Shown here one piece after another: positions 1 to 8,977 of a DNA stretch of 22,395 nucleotides. How positions within the stretch are numbered: position 1 is the first letter of the stretch; each line of letters opens with the position of its first letter. The stretch is from a virus. The translations under genes and the position numbers were made by a program. The stretch is from the IMG/VR virus record IMGVR_UViG_3300045999_011926, positions 1 through 22,395 of that record. One strand, 5' to 3'. Below the pieces are notes generated by a model that worked only from the letters and a program-made list of their open reading frames with translations, was not told where the DNA came from and did no database searches.

Positions 1-2317
1 CTATAGAATTTGAACCAAAAGATGGTGAAGCTGTTTGATAATTGCCAGTTGATGTAGAAAAATTTAAAACAGTTCCATCTGATTTATAGAAAGTCCATGC
101 ATTGCTTGATGGTATTTCTACAGATTGTGATATAGAACTATTTGTCCAATTTGACCAATAATATCTTCTACCATCAAATCTAGAATAAAAAGATCCACTC
201 AATGCAAAAGTTCCTGCAAAATTATTTATACCTTGAATATAAGTCGATTCTGGAATGCGGGTATAAGTTATAGCTGTGTTTGATTTAGAAATAGAAAATA
301 TGTTCTGAACATTTATAGTGTTGTTTCTTTCGGGGTTGAACCAGAAACTAACACTACCCTTTTTACCATTTTGCAAATTATTTAAGGATTGATCTCTATA
401 CATAGTTGACGTAGAATTTGAAAAATAGTAAGCATTTGCTGTATAATGTTGATAACTACTAACATTTGAATATGCTATCGATATGCTATCATTAACAACT
501 GGCTCCGATTCATACATATACTCACCCCACAGCTTCATTCCTGCAGGATGTACAAGATCATCAATATACTTTCTATACGAATCCAAAGACTTCTTCAATT
601 TTATAACGTAGCTAAAGTTTTGATAATAATCACGATCTTCCAAATAATTTGAACTACTCAACAATCCAGTATCATCTTTAAATCGACCTGGATACGTATA
701 TACACCAGAAACTATGTTGGCATACGCATTTGCAGTTCCATCACCTAAACTTGTTAGATTTACTTTAGGTTCTGTTGTATAACCTGATCCTCTATTCGTA
801 ACAACTATATTGTTAATAACACCAAGCGTTCCTGTTCTTGGATATAATACATCACCATATCCCAATAGTGCAGAAACTTGAATATTAGCACCAGTACCAG
901 CACCACTAACAGATACAGTTGGCAAATAATTCATGTCATAACCAGAACCACCTGGCAATTGACCTGAATTTAAAGGTAATATATTAGTGCGAATTATTGA
1001 TCCTGTTGCATTAACTACTACATTTCCATTTGCACCAAAACCATAACCACCAACAACATTGGTGAATATTAATGTTGAACCATTAGAATATCCAGTTCCA
1101 CCATTGTTAATTGTCAATTTACCAACAATACCTAGATTTTTGATTCTCGTATTTCCTATTGCGGATACCGTAGGTAGTGTCGTATAATTCGTACCGCCTT
1201 GCAAAACTTGCACCGAAACAATTGGTCCCGTATTTGCATATTTGAAAAAAGTCAATGTATTAGCAAGTGCGGTATTTGCATTTCCAGATGAACCATTGCT
1301 ATATGCTCCAATTATAGTTGCATTATAAGTGTCAATAACATCTGAATTGATATTATAAGTATTTGAATGAACACTATTGTCTATTAGTACATCTGAGACA
1401 TTTGCATTTGCTCCAGATCCACCACCGCCTGTAAATAGAACAAGATCACTTACCCTAAAACCAGCACCTCCAGATGTAACTGTTATAGATTCTACATTTC
1501 CTTGACTTACAGTTCCTATTACAGCAGTTGCACCCGTTCCACCACCACCTTCAAGTGGAACAGATACCCCGCTCGTATAGCCAGTTCCGCCATCAACAAC
1601 TGATATGTTTGTTACGAATCCTGATAGAAGATTGCCTCTAAGAGTTTCACTATCAATATTTACTGCAAATAGTGTTTCACCCGAAATGAATGTTCCTTTT
1701 TGTTTAGACAAGAAGAACTCATTGAATTTTATTCCATTTTCAAATGAAGAAGTTACTCTTTCGACTTGTGCTTCTGCTAAAGATGTGTTTCCTACTATCT
1801 TTGTATTTTTGAATTTAGCCAAACTTGCTGAAGTTTCGTCGGGAACATTATTGACATATATGTCAAATAATCTAATTGATTTTTCAACTAACCATTTGCC
1901 AGATGAAGCTATGAGAATATCATTTTTGGGATAATATATCTCAGGTTGTTCACCATACAATAGCTGAAACAAAAATTGATAAGATTTTTCGGTACCTTTT
2001 GCACGATAGAAATCTTTAATATTTTTTAGTAGTTTTGATTTGTCAGAAGGTGTTTCTTTTGGTATTAGAGACAAAAATTCATTGTATAGTTTAGTGTTAA
2101 ATTCAGTTAAACCTGTATCTGTTATTTTATCTGTGTCTAGATAATTTCTAATATTTTTTGCACGTTCTACCGTTTTACCTAATGATAATGTTGTATTTGA
2201 TTGTTCAAGATATTCATAGTATGCTTGAAGAAAAGCTACGAAAGTAGGATGATCTGATCTAACAAATTCTGGCAATTGACCACTTACAACAGTGGAAATC
2301 TTGTTATTTGTAGCCAT
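1..2317 (-). CDS. Large baseplate/tail structural protein at the gp7 position (C-terminus outside window)
   Basis: I translated this minus-strand frame by eye. It is open without a stop from the ATG at 2317 to the left edge, giving 772 codons of a longer protein. The start overlaps the gp6 stop (TAATG). The N-terminus carries VRSDHPTFVAF and EYLEQ, followed near residue 130 by YPKNDIL and KWLVEKSIRLFD, a pattern I associate with large virion proteins of marine T4-like phages. Residues about 238-525 hold six Gly-rich units built on a GGxGY core. HPAGMKLWGEY follows near residue 590. The last ~120 visible residues (VSFWFNP and following) look like a LamG/concanavalin-type beta-sandwich. T4 has gp7 directly after gp6, so position suggests a baseplate wedge role, but I cannot show homology to gp7. 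Virion structural protein is secure; the exact identity is not. Confidence 0.8.
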   Translation of the reverse strand, partial: MATNNKISTVVSGQLPEFVRSDHPTFVAFLQAYYEYLEQSNTTLSLGKTVERAKNIRNYLDTDKITDTGLTEFNTKLYNEFLSLIPKETPSDKSKLLKNIKDFYRAKGTEKSYQFLFQLLYGEQPEIYYPKNDILIASSGKWLVEKSIRLFDIYVNNVPDETSASLAKFKNTKIVGNTSLAEAQVERVTSSFENGIKFNEFFLSKQKGTFISGETLFAVNIDSETLRGNLLSGFVTNISVVDGGTGYTSGVSVPLEGGGGTGATAVIGTVSQGNVESITVTSGGAGFRVSDLVLFTGGGGSGANANVSDVLIDNSVHSNTYNINSDVIDTYNATIIGAYSNGSSGNANTALANTLTFFKYANTGPIVSVQVLQGGTNYTTLPTVSAIGNTRIKNLGIVGKLTINNGGTGYSNGSTLIFTNVVGGYGFGANGNVVVNATGSIIRTNILPLNSGQLPGGSGYDMNYLPTVSVSGAGTGANIQVSALLGYGDVLYPRTGTLGVINNIVVTNRGSGYTTEPKVNLTSLGDGTANAYANIVSGVYTYPGRFKDDTGLLSSSNYLEDRDYYQNFSYVIKLKKSLDSYRKYIDDLVHPAGMKLWGEYMYESEPVVNDSISIAYSNVSSYQHYTANAYYFSNSTSTMYRDQSLNNLQNGKKGSVSFWFNPERNNTINVQNIFSISKSNTAITYTRIPESTYIQGINNFAGTFALSGSFYSRFDGRRYYWSNWTNSSISQSVEIPSSNAWTFYKSDGTVLNFSTSTGNYQTASPSFGSNSI

Positions 2318-4395
2318 TAGAACTCATTCTCCAAAGTTACCTGTATTGCTATAGGATCCTGTGAATCTATTGATAACAATCTATTGCGAAGAGGATGAAT
2401 AGTTTTTTCAGCAGGTTCTACATTTATCGTTAGCACATTAGAAGCATAATTTTCGTTTTCTGATATAGAAATAGGATTGAAATTGTATAAATTGATTCTA
2501 CCTGTTTTATAATTAATTGTGCCTGCATTACTATTGATAATAATTTTTTCTCCTGTCGAAGATTGTATGTAATATGTTCTTAGTACACCTTCTTCGGCAG
2601 ACAATTTAGCTGTAGCTGTTGCACCAGATCCCGTTGAATCTGTTATTGACACTATGGCTATCGTATAGTCTGATCCCTTATTAACAACAGAAATAGATAC
2701 TATTTTACCATTTACAACTTTTGCTGTAGCTGTTGCGCCTGAACCATCTCCAGTAATAGTAACTGTAGGATTATCGCTATAACCAGAACCAGAAGCTAAT
2801 ACTTCAACACCACTAACGCCTGTAAATGAGAGAGGTGTCTCTTCTATTAATGCGGTGCGAGTTATACCTGAATTATCTAAAACTTGAAATGTTGGATAAG
2901 AGTAAAGTTTATCTTTGTATCCACCTTGATGTAAAGGTATATTGAAATCTATAGTGTAATTTTTTGAAGTATTCAGTGTAGGTTCAAATCTTTTTTGTGC
3001 AATTATCGATAAATCGCTACCAAGAAATGATTGATCAGCCGAATCTATTAGAGATTGTAGCTTTGATGTTCTAAAAGTTGAATTGAATTGTTCTAGTTCA
3101 GTATCATTATAAGACGCAATTGTATTTTTAACTATTTGCTTTAGAGTAACTTGGTCATTAGTTGTTTGTGTTGAATCATAATTTACAGTAACATCTAGTT
3201 TGAGATACAAATAATTTGGATCGACTATTTCTGGTGTTATTGTTAAAACATTTCTATTTGCAATAATTTCACTAACAATTCTATCTTTTTCAATATCAGT
3301 AATTACATATCCAGATTTAGGTTTCATCGAAATGAATATTTTTCCATAAACTATTGGATCATTTTCTTCACCACCCCATACTGAAATGGTTTCAATGTTA
3401 GGATAATCTTTTAGTAGCAATGTTCCGTAATCTTCTTTTGTTACTGCTCTATTTTGTGCTGTATAAAACTTAGGTGCAAGAAATTTAATTCTATCAATAG
3501 TATCGCGAGAAGATCCACCACTAGATGCGGAAACGGAATTAACAACTACGTTTGAATATGATCCAAGTGAACTAACCAAAGTGAAAGAGTTTGCTTTGTT
3601 TGAACTTTCACCATCTGTTGATAGATATTTTAGAGAAATTATATTATCATTATCTAGATTTTTTCCAAGATATCCATCGCCAAAATATATTGTGTACTCA
3701 AAATTATCACCCTCTTCTAAGAAATATACTTTTGAGTTTGAATTTAGTTCTGTTGCATCATCAGCTAATACATATGTGTTTCTTGTAGTGTCTAATGACG
3801 AATTATAAACAGTAACTATAAGAGTTGATGTATCGATATTTGCGCTAGGTATTCTAAATCTTCTTCTAGTATTTGTTGCATCGACAGTAGCATTGTATGT
3901 GAATACTTCACCCTGTTTAATCTCAACATTGGCAAAGGTATATGTTCCTGATGAAATGTTTAGTGATGCTTGATAAGAATCCGTATTGACAAAAGTGTAG
4001 TTTACTCCATCGATCTGTTCTGATTGAAAAGTTGAATATGCAGGAAGAGTTATTGATGATGCACCGCTTGTTGGTGTGGTATCTTGAACTACTATATTTA
4101 CTGTCGCAGTAGCTGCTTTTGTTGATGATGGAACATAGTTTAAGTGTTTCGCATGTGATACGACAGAGCCTCTAATCGAAGCACTATCCAAAAATGCTTC
4201 ATTACCAACCATATTGAGATAATATGCCATATAATGAGTATTATATGCCAAAACATCCAGCAGAATGTTTAACCCAGATCCTTCAAAATCATAATCCGTA
4301 AATTGATTTTGATTCCTTAAATAATCTCTAAGATTGCTTTTAATAGTATCAAAATCCAGTTCAGCTATTCTTAGAACTGCGTTAGAAGAAGCCAT
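2317..4395 (-). CDS. 6: Baseplate wedge protein gp6
   Basis: The product is 692 aa; T4 gp6 is 660 aa. It dimerises into the inner ring of the wedge and helps drive sheath contraction. The N-terminus (FDTIKSNLRDYLRNQ, then DYDFEGSGLNILLDVLAYN) is the conserved start of the gp6/gpJ-like wedge family. The central part contains NRAVTKEDYGTLLLKDYP, also typical of the family. Residues 526-598 are two Gly-rich units (SGSGYSDNPTV and NKGSDYTIAIV, each followed by GSGATATAK). They match the repeats of the next gene and look like an insertion relative to T4. The start lies 1 bp downstream of the gp25 stop. Assignment is firm from sequence and context. Confidence 0.93.
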   Translation of the reverse strand: MASSNAVLRIAELDFDTIKSNLRDYLRNQNQFTDYDFEGSGLNILLDVLAYNTHYMAYYLNMVGNEAFLDSASIRGSVVSHAKHLNYVPSSTKAATATVNIVVQDTTPTSGASSITLPAYSTFQSEQIDGVNYTFVNTDSYQASLNISSGTYTFANVEIKQGEVFTYNATVDATNTRRRFRIPSANIDTSTLIVTVYNSSLDTTRNTYVLADDATELNSNSKVYFLEEGDNFEYTIYFGDGYLGKNLDNDNIISLKYLSTDGESSNKANSFTLVSSLGSYSNVVVNSVSASSGGSSRDTIDRIKFLAPKFYTAQNRAVTKEDYGTLLLKDYPNIETISVWGGEENDPIVYGKIFISMKPKSGYVITDIEKDRIVSEIIANRNVLTITPEIVDPNYLYLKLDVTVNYDSTQTTNDQVTLKQIVKNTIASYNDTELEQFNSTFRTSKLQSLIDSADQSFLGSDLSIIAQKRFEPTLNTSKNYTIDFNIPLHQGGYKDKLYSYPTFQVLDNSGITRTALIEETPLSFTGVSGVEVLASGSGYSDNPTVTITGDGSGATATAKVVNGKIVSISVVNKGSDYTIAIVSITDSTGSGATATAKLSAEEGVLRTYYIQSSTGEKIIINSNAGTINYKTGRINLYNFNPISISENENYASNVLTINVEPAEKTIHPLRNRLLSIDSQDPIAIQVTLENEF

Positions 4396-4396
4396 T

Positions 4397-4789
4397 TTAT
4401 TTTACTCTTTCTAGAAATAAATTTACGGAAGTGGGTGCTGAATTATTGACTATGTAGAATTCTATGTATACATCAAATCTATTATAATCTTCTTGAGACT
4501 GTACTATGACTTTATTTAAATTCACTCTTGGTTCAAAATTGTTTATTACGTCTTCTATTGCTTTTTTGATATGCTGAGCTGTTAATGGTGTTATATTTTC
4601 AAATAATAAATTTCTAATCGAAGACCCTATTTCAGGATGAAAAGGTTTTTCATAGTGTGATAGATAAATCAAATTTCGAACAGAACGAATTACTGACTGT
4701 TCATTCAAACGAACAGCGACATCCTTTGTTGAAGGATTTTTTGTAAAATTTAAATCTAAATCTCTAAAAGTTCTTTGTATTACTGGCAT
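4397..4789 (-). CDS. 25: Baseplate wedge protein gp25
   Basis: This 130-aa protein is close to T4 gp25 (132 aa), the lysozyme-like-fold wedge protein that connects gp6 to the sheath; related proteins occur in type VI secretion (TssE) and phage P2 (gpW). The family signature is visible: RDLDLNF near the N-terminus, the conserved EKPFHPEIGSSIRNLLFE block at about residues 48-65, and the amphipathic helix around ITPLTAQHIKKAI. The order gp25-gp6 is conserved in T4-like phages. The name gp25 lysozyme is historical and I see no reason to expect enzymatic activity. Confidence 0.94.
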   Translation of the reverse strand: MPVIQRTFRDLDLNFTKNPSTKDVAVRLNEQSVIRSVRNLIYLSHYEKPFHPEIGSSIRNLLFENITPLTAQHIKKAIEDVINNFEPRVNLNKVIVQSQEDYNRFDVYIEFYIVNNSAPTSVNLFLERVK

Positions 4790-4797
4790 GTTTTTAT

Positions 4798-5559
4798 TTA
4801 TGTAAGATATCCAAGAAGTTTAGTTTGACCTATTTTACTTTCCATTATAAATTTACCACATGGATTATTGTACATATTTTCCAACAAAGATGCAAGAGCA
4901 GCTTGTCTTAGCCTCTCTAATGCATCAGAAAAGAAATTATTGTCTGCATTTATGATATTTTGTAAAGTTGTCACCATTTCATTTATTCTCAAGATAATAT
5001 TTGCAACATCTGCAATACAATTATTGATATCTGATATCATGGATGCGATTTGACTACTATATCCGTTTATTAGATCATTTGAAAACAATCCAGTCATATT
5101 ATTTAAAAGACTAAAACAATCGGAAGCACCGTCAATAGCATATGCAAGATTACCCAAAGATTTACCCACACTAAGAACTCGTTCAAGTCCAGGAGTAGAA
5201 TTTGTTCCTTGTGCAATAACACCTGAAAGTATATCTGTATGTGTTCTAAAGTTGACAAGCTGTTCTGACAAACCGCCAACACCACCAGTCCCTAAAGCAG
5301 TTTGTAAAGATGTCTTCTCAGCACCCGATAAACAAGGACTATTAGTTATAGTGTCATACATGCTTGATAAATTATAATCAAATCCATCAATTACAGAAGC
5401 TACAGGATTCTGTAATACTGATCCTAAGCCATCATTGAGCATGGATTGATATATGTTTTTTTGTTTTTCCGAAGATAAATTGCCTGTATAAATGCCAGGT
5501 TGATCAGCCTCTTCATTTGTAATTATGATTGGTGATGTTGGTGTTGGTATAACAGACAT
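4798..5559 (-). CDS. Virion-associated protein of unknown function, 253 aa
   Basis: I place the start at the ATG at 5559 (MSVIPTPTSP), not at the upstream start at 5631. AGAGGA sits 9 nt upstream of 5559, and the 24-residue extension from 5631 would overlap the PAAR gene. I do not recognise the family. The protein has a proline-rich N-terminus and a Gly-rich segment near residues 90-100 (ALGTGGVGGL). A helical C-terminal half rich in Ile, Leu and Asn (MISDINNCIADVANIILRI, then EMVTTLQNIINADNNFF) could be a coiled-coil bundle. It lies between PAAR and gp25 in a late tail operon, so a baseplate, hub or effector-like cargo role is plausible but unproven. Confidence 0.75.
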   Translation of the reverse strand: MSVIPTPTSPIIITNEEADQPGIYTGNLSSEKQKNIYQSMLNDGLGSVLQNPVASVIDGFDYNLSSMYDTITNSPCLSGAEKTSLQTALGTGGVGGLSEQLVNFRTHTDILSGVIAQGTNSTPGLERVLSVGKSLGNLAYAIDGASDCFSLLNNMTGLFSNDLINGYSSQIASMISDINNCIADVANIILRINEMVTTLQNIINADNNFFSDALERLRQAALASLLENMYNNPCGKFIMESKIGQTKLLGYLT

Positions 5560-5579
5560 ACTTAAAAATCCTCTATAAT

Positions 5580-5870
5580 TTAGCCGCCCGCATAAACCGA
5601 TGAAGAACCAGTTACTACTGTTGAACCACAAGCTATAGGATCTCCTATTCTACCACATTGCAATCCATTGATATAAACTGAAGAAGAACCTGTTGCAAGA
5701 ATACTATCATGACAACCATTATCAGGACAACAATGTGTCGTCCAATGATCACTTTGTCTATGCACACCACGACCTTCTACAAAAACATTTGTACTTGCTG
5801 TGTCATTTGTTCTTGATGGAAAACAGTCGTGGCCTGAACAAATATCATTTAATAGTGTTACTGCTGCCAT
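5580..5870 (-). CDS. 5.4: PAAR-repeat spike tip protein (T4 gp5.4-like)
   Basis: The product is 96 aa; T4 gp5.4 is 97 aa. PAAR proteins cap the beta-helical needle of the spike with a zinc-stabilised cone that first pierces the cell surface. The sequence shows the typical layout: a Cys/His-rich N-terminal half (ICSGHDC, HWTTHCC, NGCHD), a central NVFVEGRGVHRQSDHW, and two similar beta units near residues 58-66 and 86-94 (ATGSSSVYINGLQ and VTGSSSVYAGG). GGGAG lies upstream of the ATG. It is transcribed directly after the gp5-like spike gene, as expected for partners that bind each other. Confidence 0.92.
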   Translation of the reverse strand: MAAVTLLNDICSGHDCFPSRTNDTASTNVFVEGRGVHRQSDHWTTHCCPDNGCHDSILATGSSSVYINGLQCGRIGDPIACGSTVVTGSSSVYAGG

Positions 5871-5894
5871 TTCATTTCTCCCATATTTATTATG

Positions 5895-7580
5895 TTATGC
5901 AACAAGACCCGTTTCATATGCACCACCCCTCCATGTAAGAAGTTTTGGTCTATTGGGTGGTAGCATACTTTTAGGTCTATTTCCATTACGATTGAAACTA
6001 ATGTGAAGCCAACCTGTTTGTGAACTTGGAGGTATTTCATATATGATTTGATCATATGTTAAATTTTCCGAAGCCCATTTGCAAATCTCTAAAAGCTGTG
6101 ACTTATTCTTATTCGGCCAGGATACGTCAGCGGCTTGACCGACTCCATGCTGACTTTGTGATTCCCCTACACGAAATGCACTATTGATTCTCATTCCAGG
6201 ATATTGACTTCTTAATGGTTCTAAACAATTTATGGCAAGTGCTTGTAGATTACATGCTATATCAGATTCTTTCAATCCTCTTTGAGAATTAATTCTGTAT
6301 GGAAATAGACATCCTATAGTCAAATCTCTTAGTCTATAATTCGCACTTATATTTTTATTGTAGTCGCTTTCTGTTAATGTTTCAGAAAAATCACCGCATG
6401 TTACTGGTGGTGCTGGATCTGTATTAGCACTTTGAGTTTCTACTGTTTGCGGTGGTGCATCTTTTGCGACATAATCGGGTGATGTGCTAGCATAATTTGG
6501 ACTTACATTAAGTGTTACACCAGCAAAAACAAAAGATCCTGTTCCCCCAGGAACTTGTCTCTTTTCAATAACTGCAGTTGACGGATCATATATTTGATCA
6601 ACATAAGTTGCAGTTTGTCCATCTGGATTAAGATCAATTCGCGGTGCAAGAAACTTCATGTTTCCTGTAGAAGTTACATTATAATCACCTTTGACAGTAG
6701 TTGTCATATTACCGCCAACTTTAAGATCAAGATCTCCTCTAACGAAGACAGAACCGCTACCATTAATTGTAATAGAACAATCGCCCATAACATATAAGTG
6801 ATTGTCCGACATTACAACTTCATAGTTTTTGTTTACAACTTTAGTTATTTTAGAACCATCTGGATGTATTTCTTCAAATGTTCCAGATCTATGTGCAATA
6901 TGAACTCGTTCTGCATTTGGCGTATCATCAAATTCCATGACATGTCCAGATTCAGATTCATAGACATGATTATACGGATATACTGCTGCATACTTTGTTT
7001 GAGGTTCGCTCCAGTAATCGTCTTTTGCTCCAACGACATTTTCTACAGTTGTTTGTTTTTTAACACCAACAATCGTGTCATCAATATTTTCATTTCTAGC
7101 CAATCGACTAATAGTAGCTTCATTTGAGATACTAGGAAATCTTTTTGATATTTCATTAATGAATGAAGCACCTCCGCCATCAGTATTATAAGTTCTTGTC
7201 CCAACAGTTTGCGGTGACTGTCTAAGAGCAAGATCATCTCTAGGATCTGAAAACCCCTTGTCTATTCTAGGCGTTCCTTCTGGTATTCCTGGAACTATAC
7301 CCAACATTGCAGGAAATTGACCATCATCTCCGTCTAAGAAGAACCCAAAAACCATTTCACCCTCTTTAGGTGCAACCATGCTTGATGCATTAGCTCCAAG
7401 AGGTACAATAGGATGCGCCCAAGGCAAATCTCTTGTTGGTATTTGTGTCTTATTTTCTGTATGCCAACCAAAAATGCGAACTTGACAACGACCTAACGTT
7501 AATGGATCTTTTCGATTTTCAACAACACCAAACCACCAAACAAATCCATCTAATCCCATTACATTGTTTTGTGCTATCAT
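5895..7580 (-). CDS. 5: gp5-like baseplate spike with C-terminal M15 peptidase domain
   Basis: The product is 561 aa. Residues about 10-105 are the gp5/VgrG OB-fold (FGVVENRKDPLTLGRCQVRI, then EGEMVFGFFLDGD). Residues about 205-310 are the beta-helical needle, with short VxG-type repeats (SVFVRGDLDLKVGG, then TTTVKGDY). Residues about 440-535 form a zinc D,D-peptidase-like M15 domain: SAFR, then SQHGVGQAAD with predicted zinc ligands H478 and D485, E515 as likely catalytic acid, and WLHIS with H526 as third ligand. T4 gp5 instead carries a glycoside-hydrolase lysozyme between OB-fold and helix. Here the murein-degrading activity would be peptidase-type and C-terminal. The start overlaps the preceding stop (ATGA). 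An alternative start is M8. Confidence 0.9.
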   Translation of the reverse strand: MIAQNNVMGLDGFVWWFGVVENRKDPLTLGRCQVRIFGWHTENKTQIPTRDLPWAHPIVPLGANASSMVAPKEGEMVFGFFLDGDDGQFPAMLGIVPGIPEGTPRIDKGFSDPRDDLALRQSPQTVGTRTYNTDGGGASFINEISKRFPSISNEATISRLARNENIDDTIVGVKKQTTVENVVGAKDDYWSEPQTKYAAVYPYNHVYESESGHVMEFDDTPNAERVHIAHRSGTFEEIHPDGSKITKVVNKNYEVVMSDNHLYVMGDCSITINGSGSVFVRGDLDLKVGGNMTTTVKGDYNVTSTGNMKFLAPRIDLNPDGQTATYVDQIYDPSTAVIEKRQVPGGTGSFVFAGVTLNVSPNYASTSPDYVAKDAPPQTVETQSANTDPAPPVTCGDFSETLTESDYNKNISANYRLRDLTIGCLFPYRINSQRGLKESDIACNLQALAINCLEPLRSQYPGMRINSAFRVGESQSQHGVGQAADVSWPNKNKSQLLEICKWASENLTYDQIIYEIPPSSQTGWLHISFNRNGNRPKSMLPPNRPKLLTWRGGAYETGLVA

Positions 7581-8977
7581 AATTTTTTCAACTCTCTTAA
7601 ATATGGATCATTGTTATTTGATTCAGGTAATTTTGAAGATAAACAATCTCTGGTTGCCTCAACAATCATTTCATAATTCTGGTAATCTAGTTTATGTCTA
7701 ATAGCAGTAATTAGATATCTTCCGCTATGATATGGATTATCATTAGTCTCTCCGGGCAAATGTCTTCTAATCAAAGGCATTTTAAATTCAATTATATCAC
7801 CAACTGTTAGATATGTGTCTCCAGGTAAAACTAGCTTTATTTTGAAATAATTTAGTTGACTTATTTGAGACATTCTTTGTAGCATCCATCTTTCGACAAG
7901 ATTTGGTTTTATGCCAGATTGCTTTGATGAAATTGATTTGATTATATCGTGATCTTTATTTGTTGGATACATTCTTCTTGTTGCGAAATAGTTTTTATAA
8001 ACTTTGTTTTGCAATCTGTCTTCATATTCATTATGAAATGGATATGCTTGCTTAAATTCTTCTTGTTTGTCGTTATGCAAATGTACAGATTTGTTGAAAA
8101 AATCATTATAATCTAATACAATATCGTCTGCTCTCAATCTCACTAAATCAACACCTTTAAAAGTGCTAGAAAACATTCCTTGCGACATTGCTTTTACAAC
8201 ATCATATGTATTCATTATTTCATATTTGATAACATCTCTATATTCATCGATTATACTTTCATCTTTAATCTCTACATTCTTCTGTTTGAATGTATATTTT
8301 GCTCTTGTTGGTTGTAGAAATAATTTTTCTAAGGACTTGAAATTATATCCCTCGCGATTTTCATAAAACATAAAATTCGCAGTTGAATTTTTTGACGAAA
8401 GTGAAATTGATCTAGTCGTAATCCAATTAGCCGCTTGAAGAGGATGCAAATACGGTATTATTATGTTTTGACGACCCGATGATTCTTCTATATTTTTTGG
8501 TTCGTTTGGATCAAACTTTTTTCTCGATACTCCCAATTCATTTTTCAAAATATCTTTAATGATAAAGGAAGAAGAAACACCATTATAAGATTTGGAAATA
8601 AGTCGAGACAATGAAACAAGGTTTTCTTCTGAGCAGAAATGTAATGTATATGTTTGATTTGATCGGGAACTTTGATCTATTTCGTTATGCACCATCTTAT
8701 AGACACGAAAAGTCTTTTCAAAAATTGTTTCTTTTGAATAACCGGGTTTTACTATTGAAATGTTTAAAAATTCAAAGCCTGTTAAAGGAATCATAGAAAA
8801 AAGTTCAACAGAATCTGATAATAATACACTACCAGATATCGTTGAATTGTAGATATCCTCAAACATTGATAATTCTATCAGTTGTGGATATATGTCGTAT
8901 GAATTTCCATCAGAACTGGTTATTGTAAGTTCTTTATATTCAAAACTTTTTTCTGTAATATATGTATTTTCAGTCAT
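7577..8977 (-). CDS. Baseplate hub protein, gp27-position
   Basis: The product is 466 aa; T4 gp27 is 391 aa. It is encoded just upstream of the gp5-like spike and overlaps its start by 4 bp. The N-terminal part (EDIYNSTISGSVLLSDSVEL, then GFEFLNISI) looks like the beta-barrel (tube-like) domains of gp27/gpD hub proteins. The C-terminal part has a further tube-domain-like stretch (LVLPGDTYLTVGDIIEFKMP, then HSGRYLITAIRHKL) typical of hub proteins, where the loaded-lattice residues end in RYLIT. I infer the trimeric hub that supports the spike and starts the tube. No enzymatic motif is visible. Assignment rests on architecture and neighbours more than on residue identity to T4. Confidence 0.72.
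   Translation of the reverse strand: MTENTYITEKSFEYKELTITSSDGNSYDIYPQLIELSMFEDIYNSTISGSVLLSDSVELFSMIPLTGFEFLNISIVKPGYSKETIFEKTFRVYKMVHNEIDQSSRSNQTYTLHFCSEENLVSLSRLISKSYNGVSSSFIIKDILKNELGVSRKKFDPNEPKNIEESSGRQNIIIPYLHPLQAANWITTRSISLSSKNSTANFMFYENREGYNFKSLEKLFLQPTRAKYTFKQKNVEIKDESIIDEYRDVIKYEIMNTYDVVKAMSQGMFSSTFKGVDLVRLRADDIVLDYNDFFNKSVHLHNDKQEEFKQAYPFHNEYEDRLQNKVYKNYFATRRMYPTNKDHDIIKSISSKQSGIKPNLVERWMLQRMSQISQLNYFKIKLVLPGDTYLTVGDIIEFKMPLIRRHLPGETNDNPYHSGRYLITAIRHKLDYQNYEMIVEATRDCLSSKLPESNNNDPYLRELKKL

Noticed and set aside
1605-1934. 109-codon plus-strand frame
   Set aside because: It lies opposite the continuous minus-strand gp7-position gene and has no supporting signals.
5560-5631. 24-residue N-terminal extension of the 253-aa protein
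   Set aside because: It overlaps the PAAR gene, while the ATG at 5559 has its own AGAGGA; the extension looks like chance read-through of the frame.
5884-5891. AATAAATA on the minus strand before the PAAR gene
   Set aside because: A start site would fall at or after the RBS, leaving no translatable leader.
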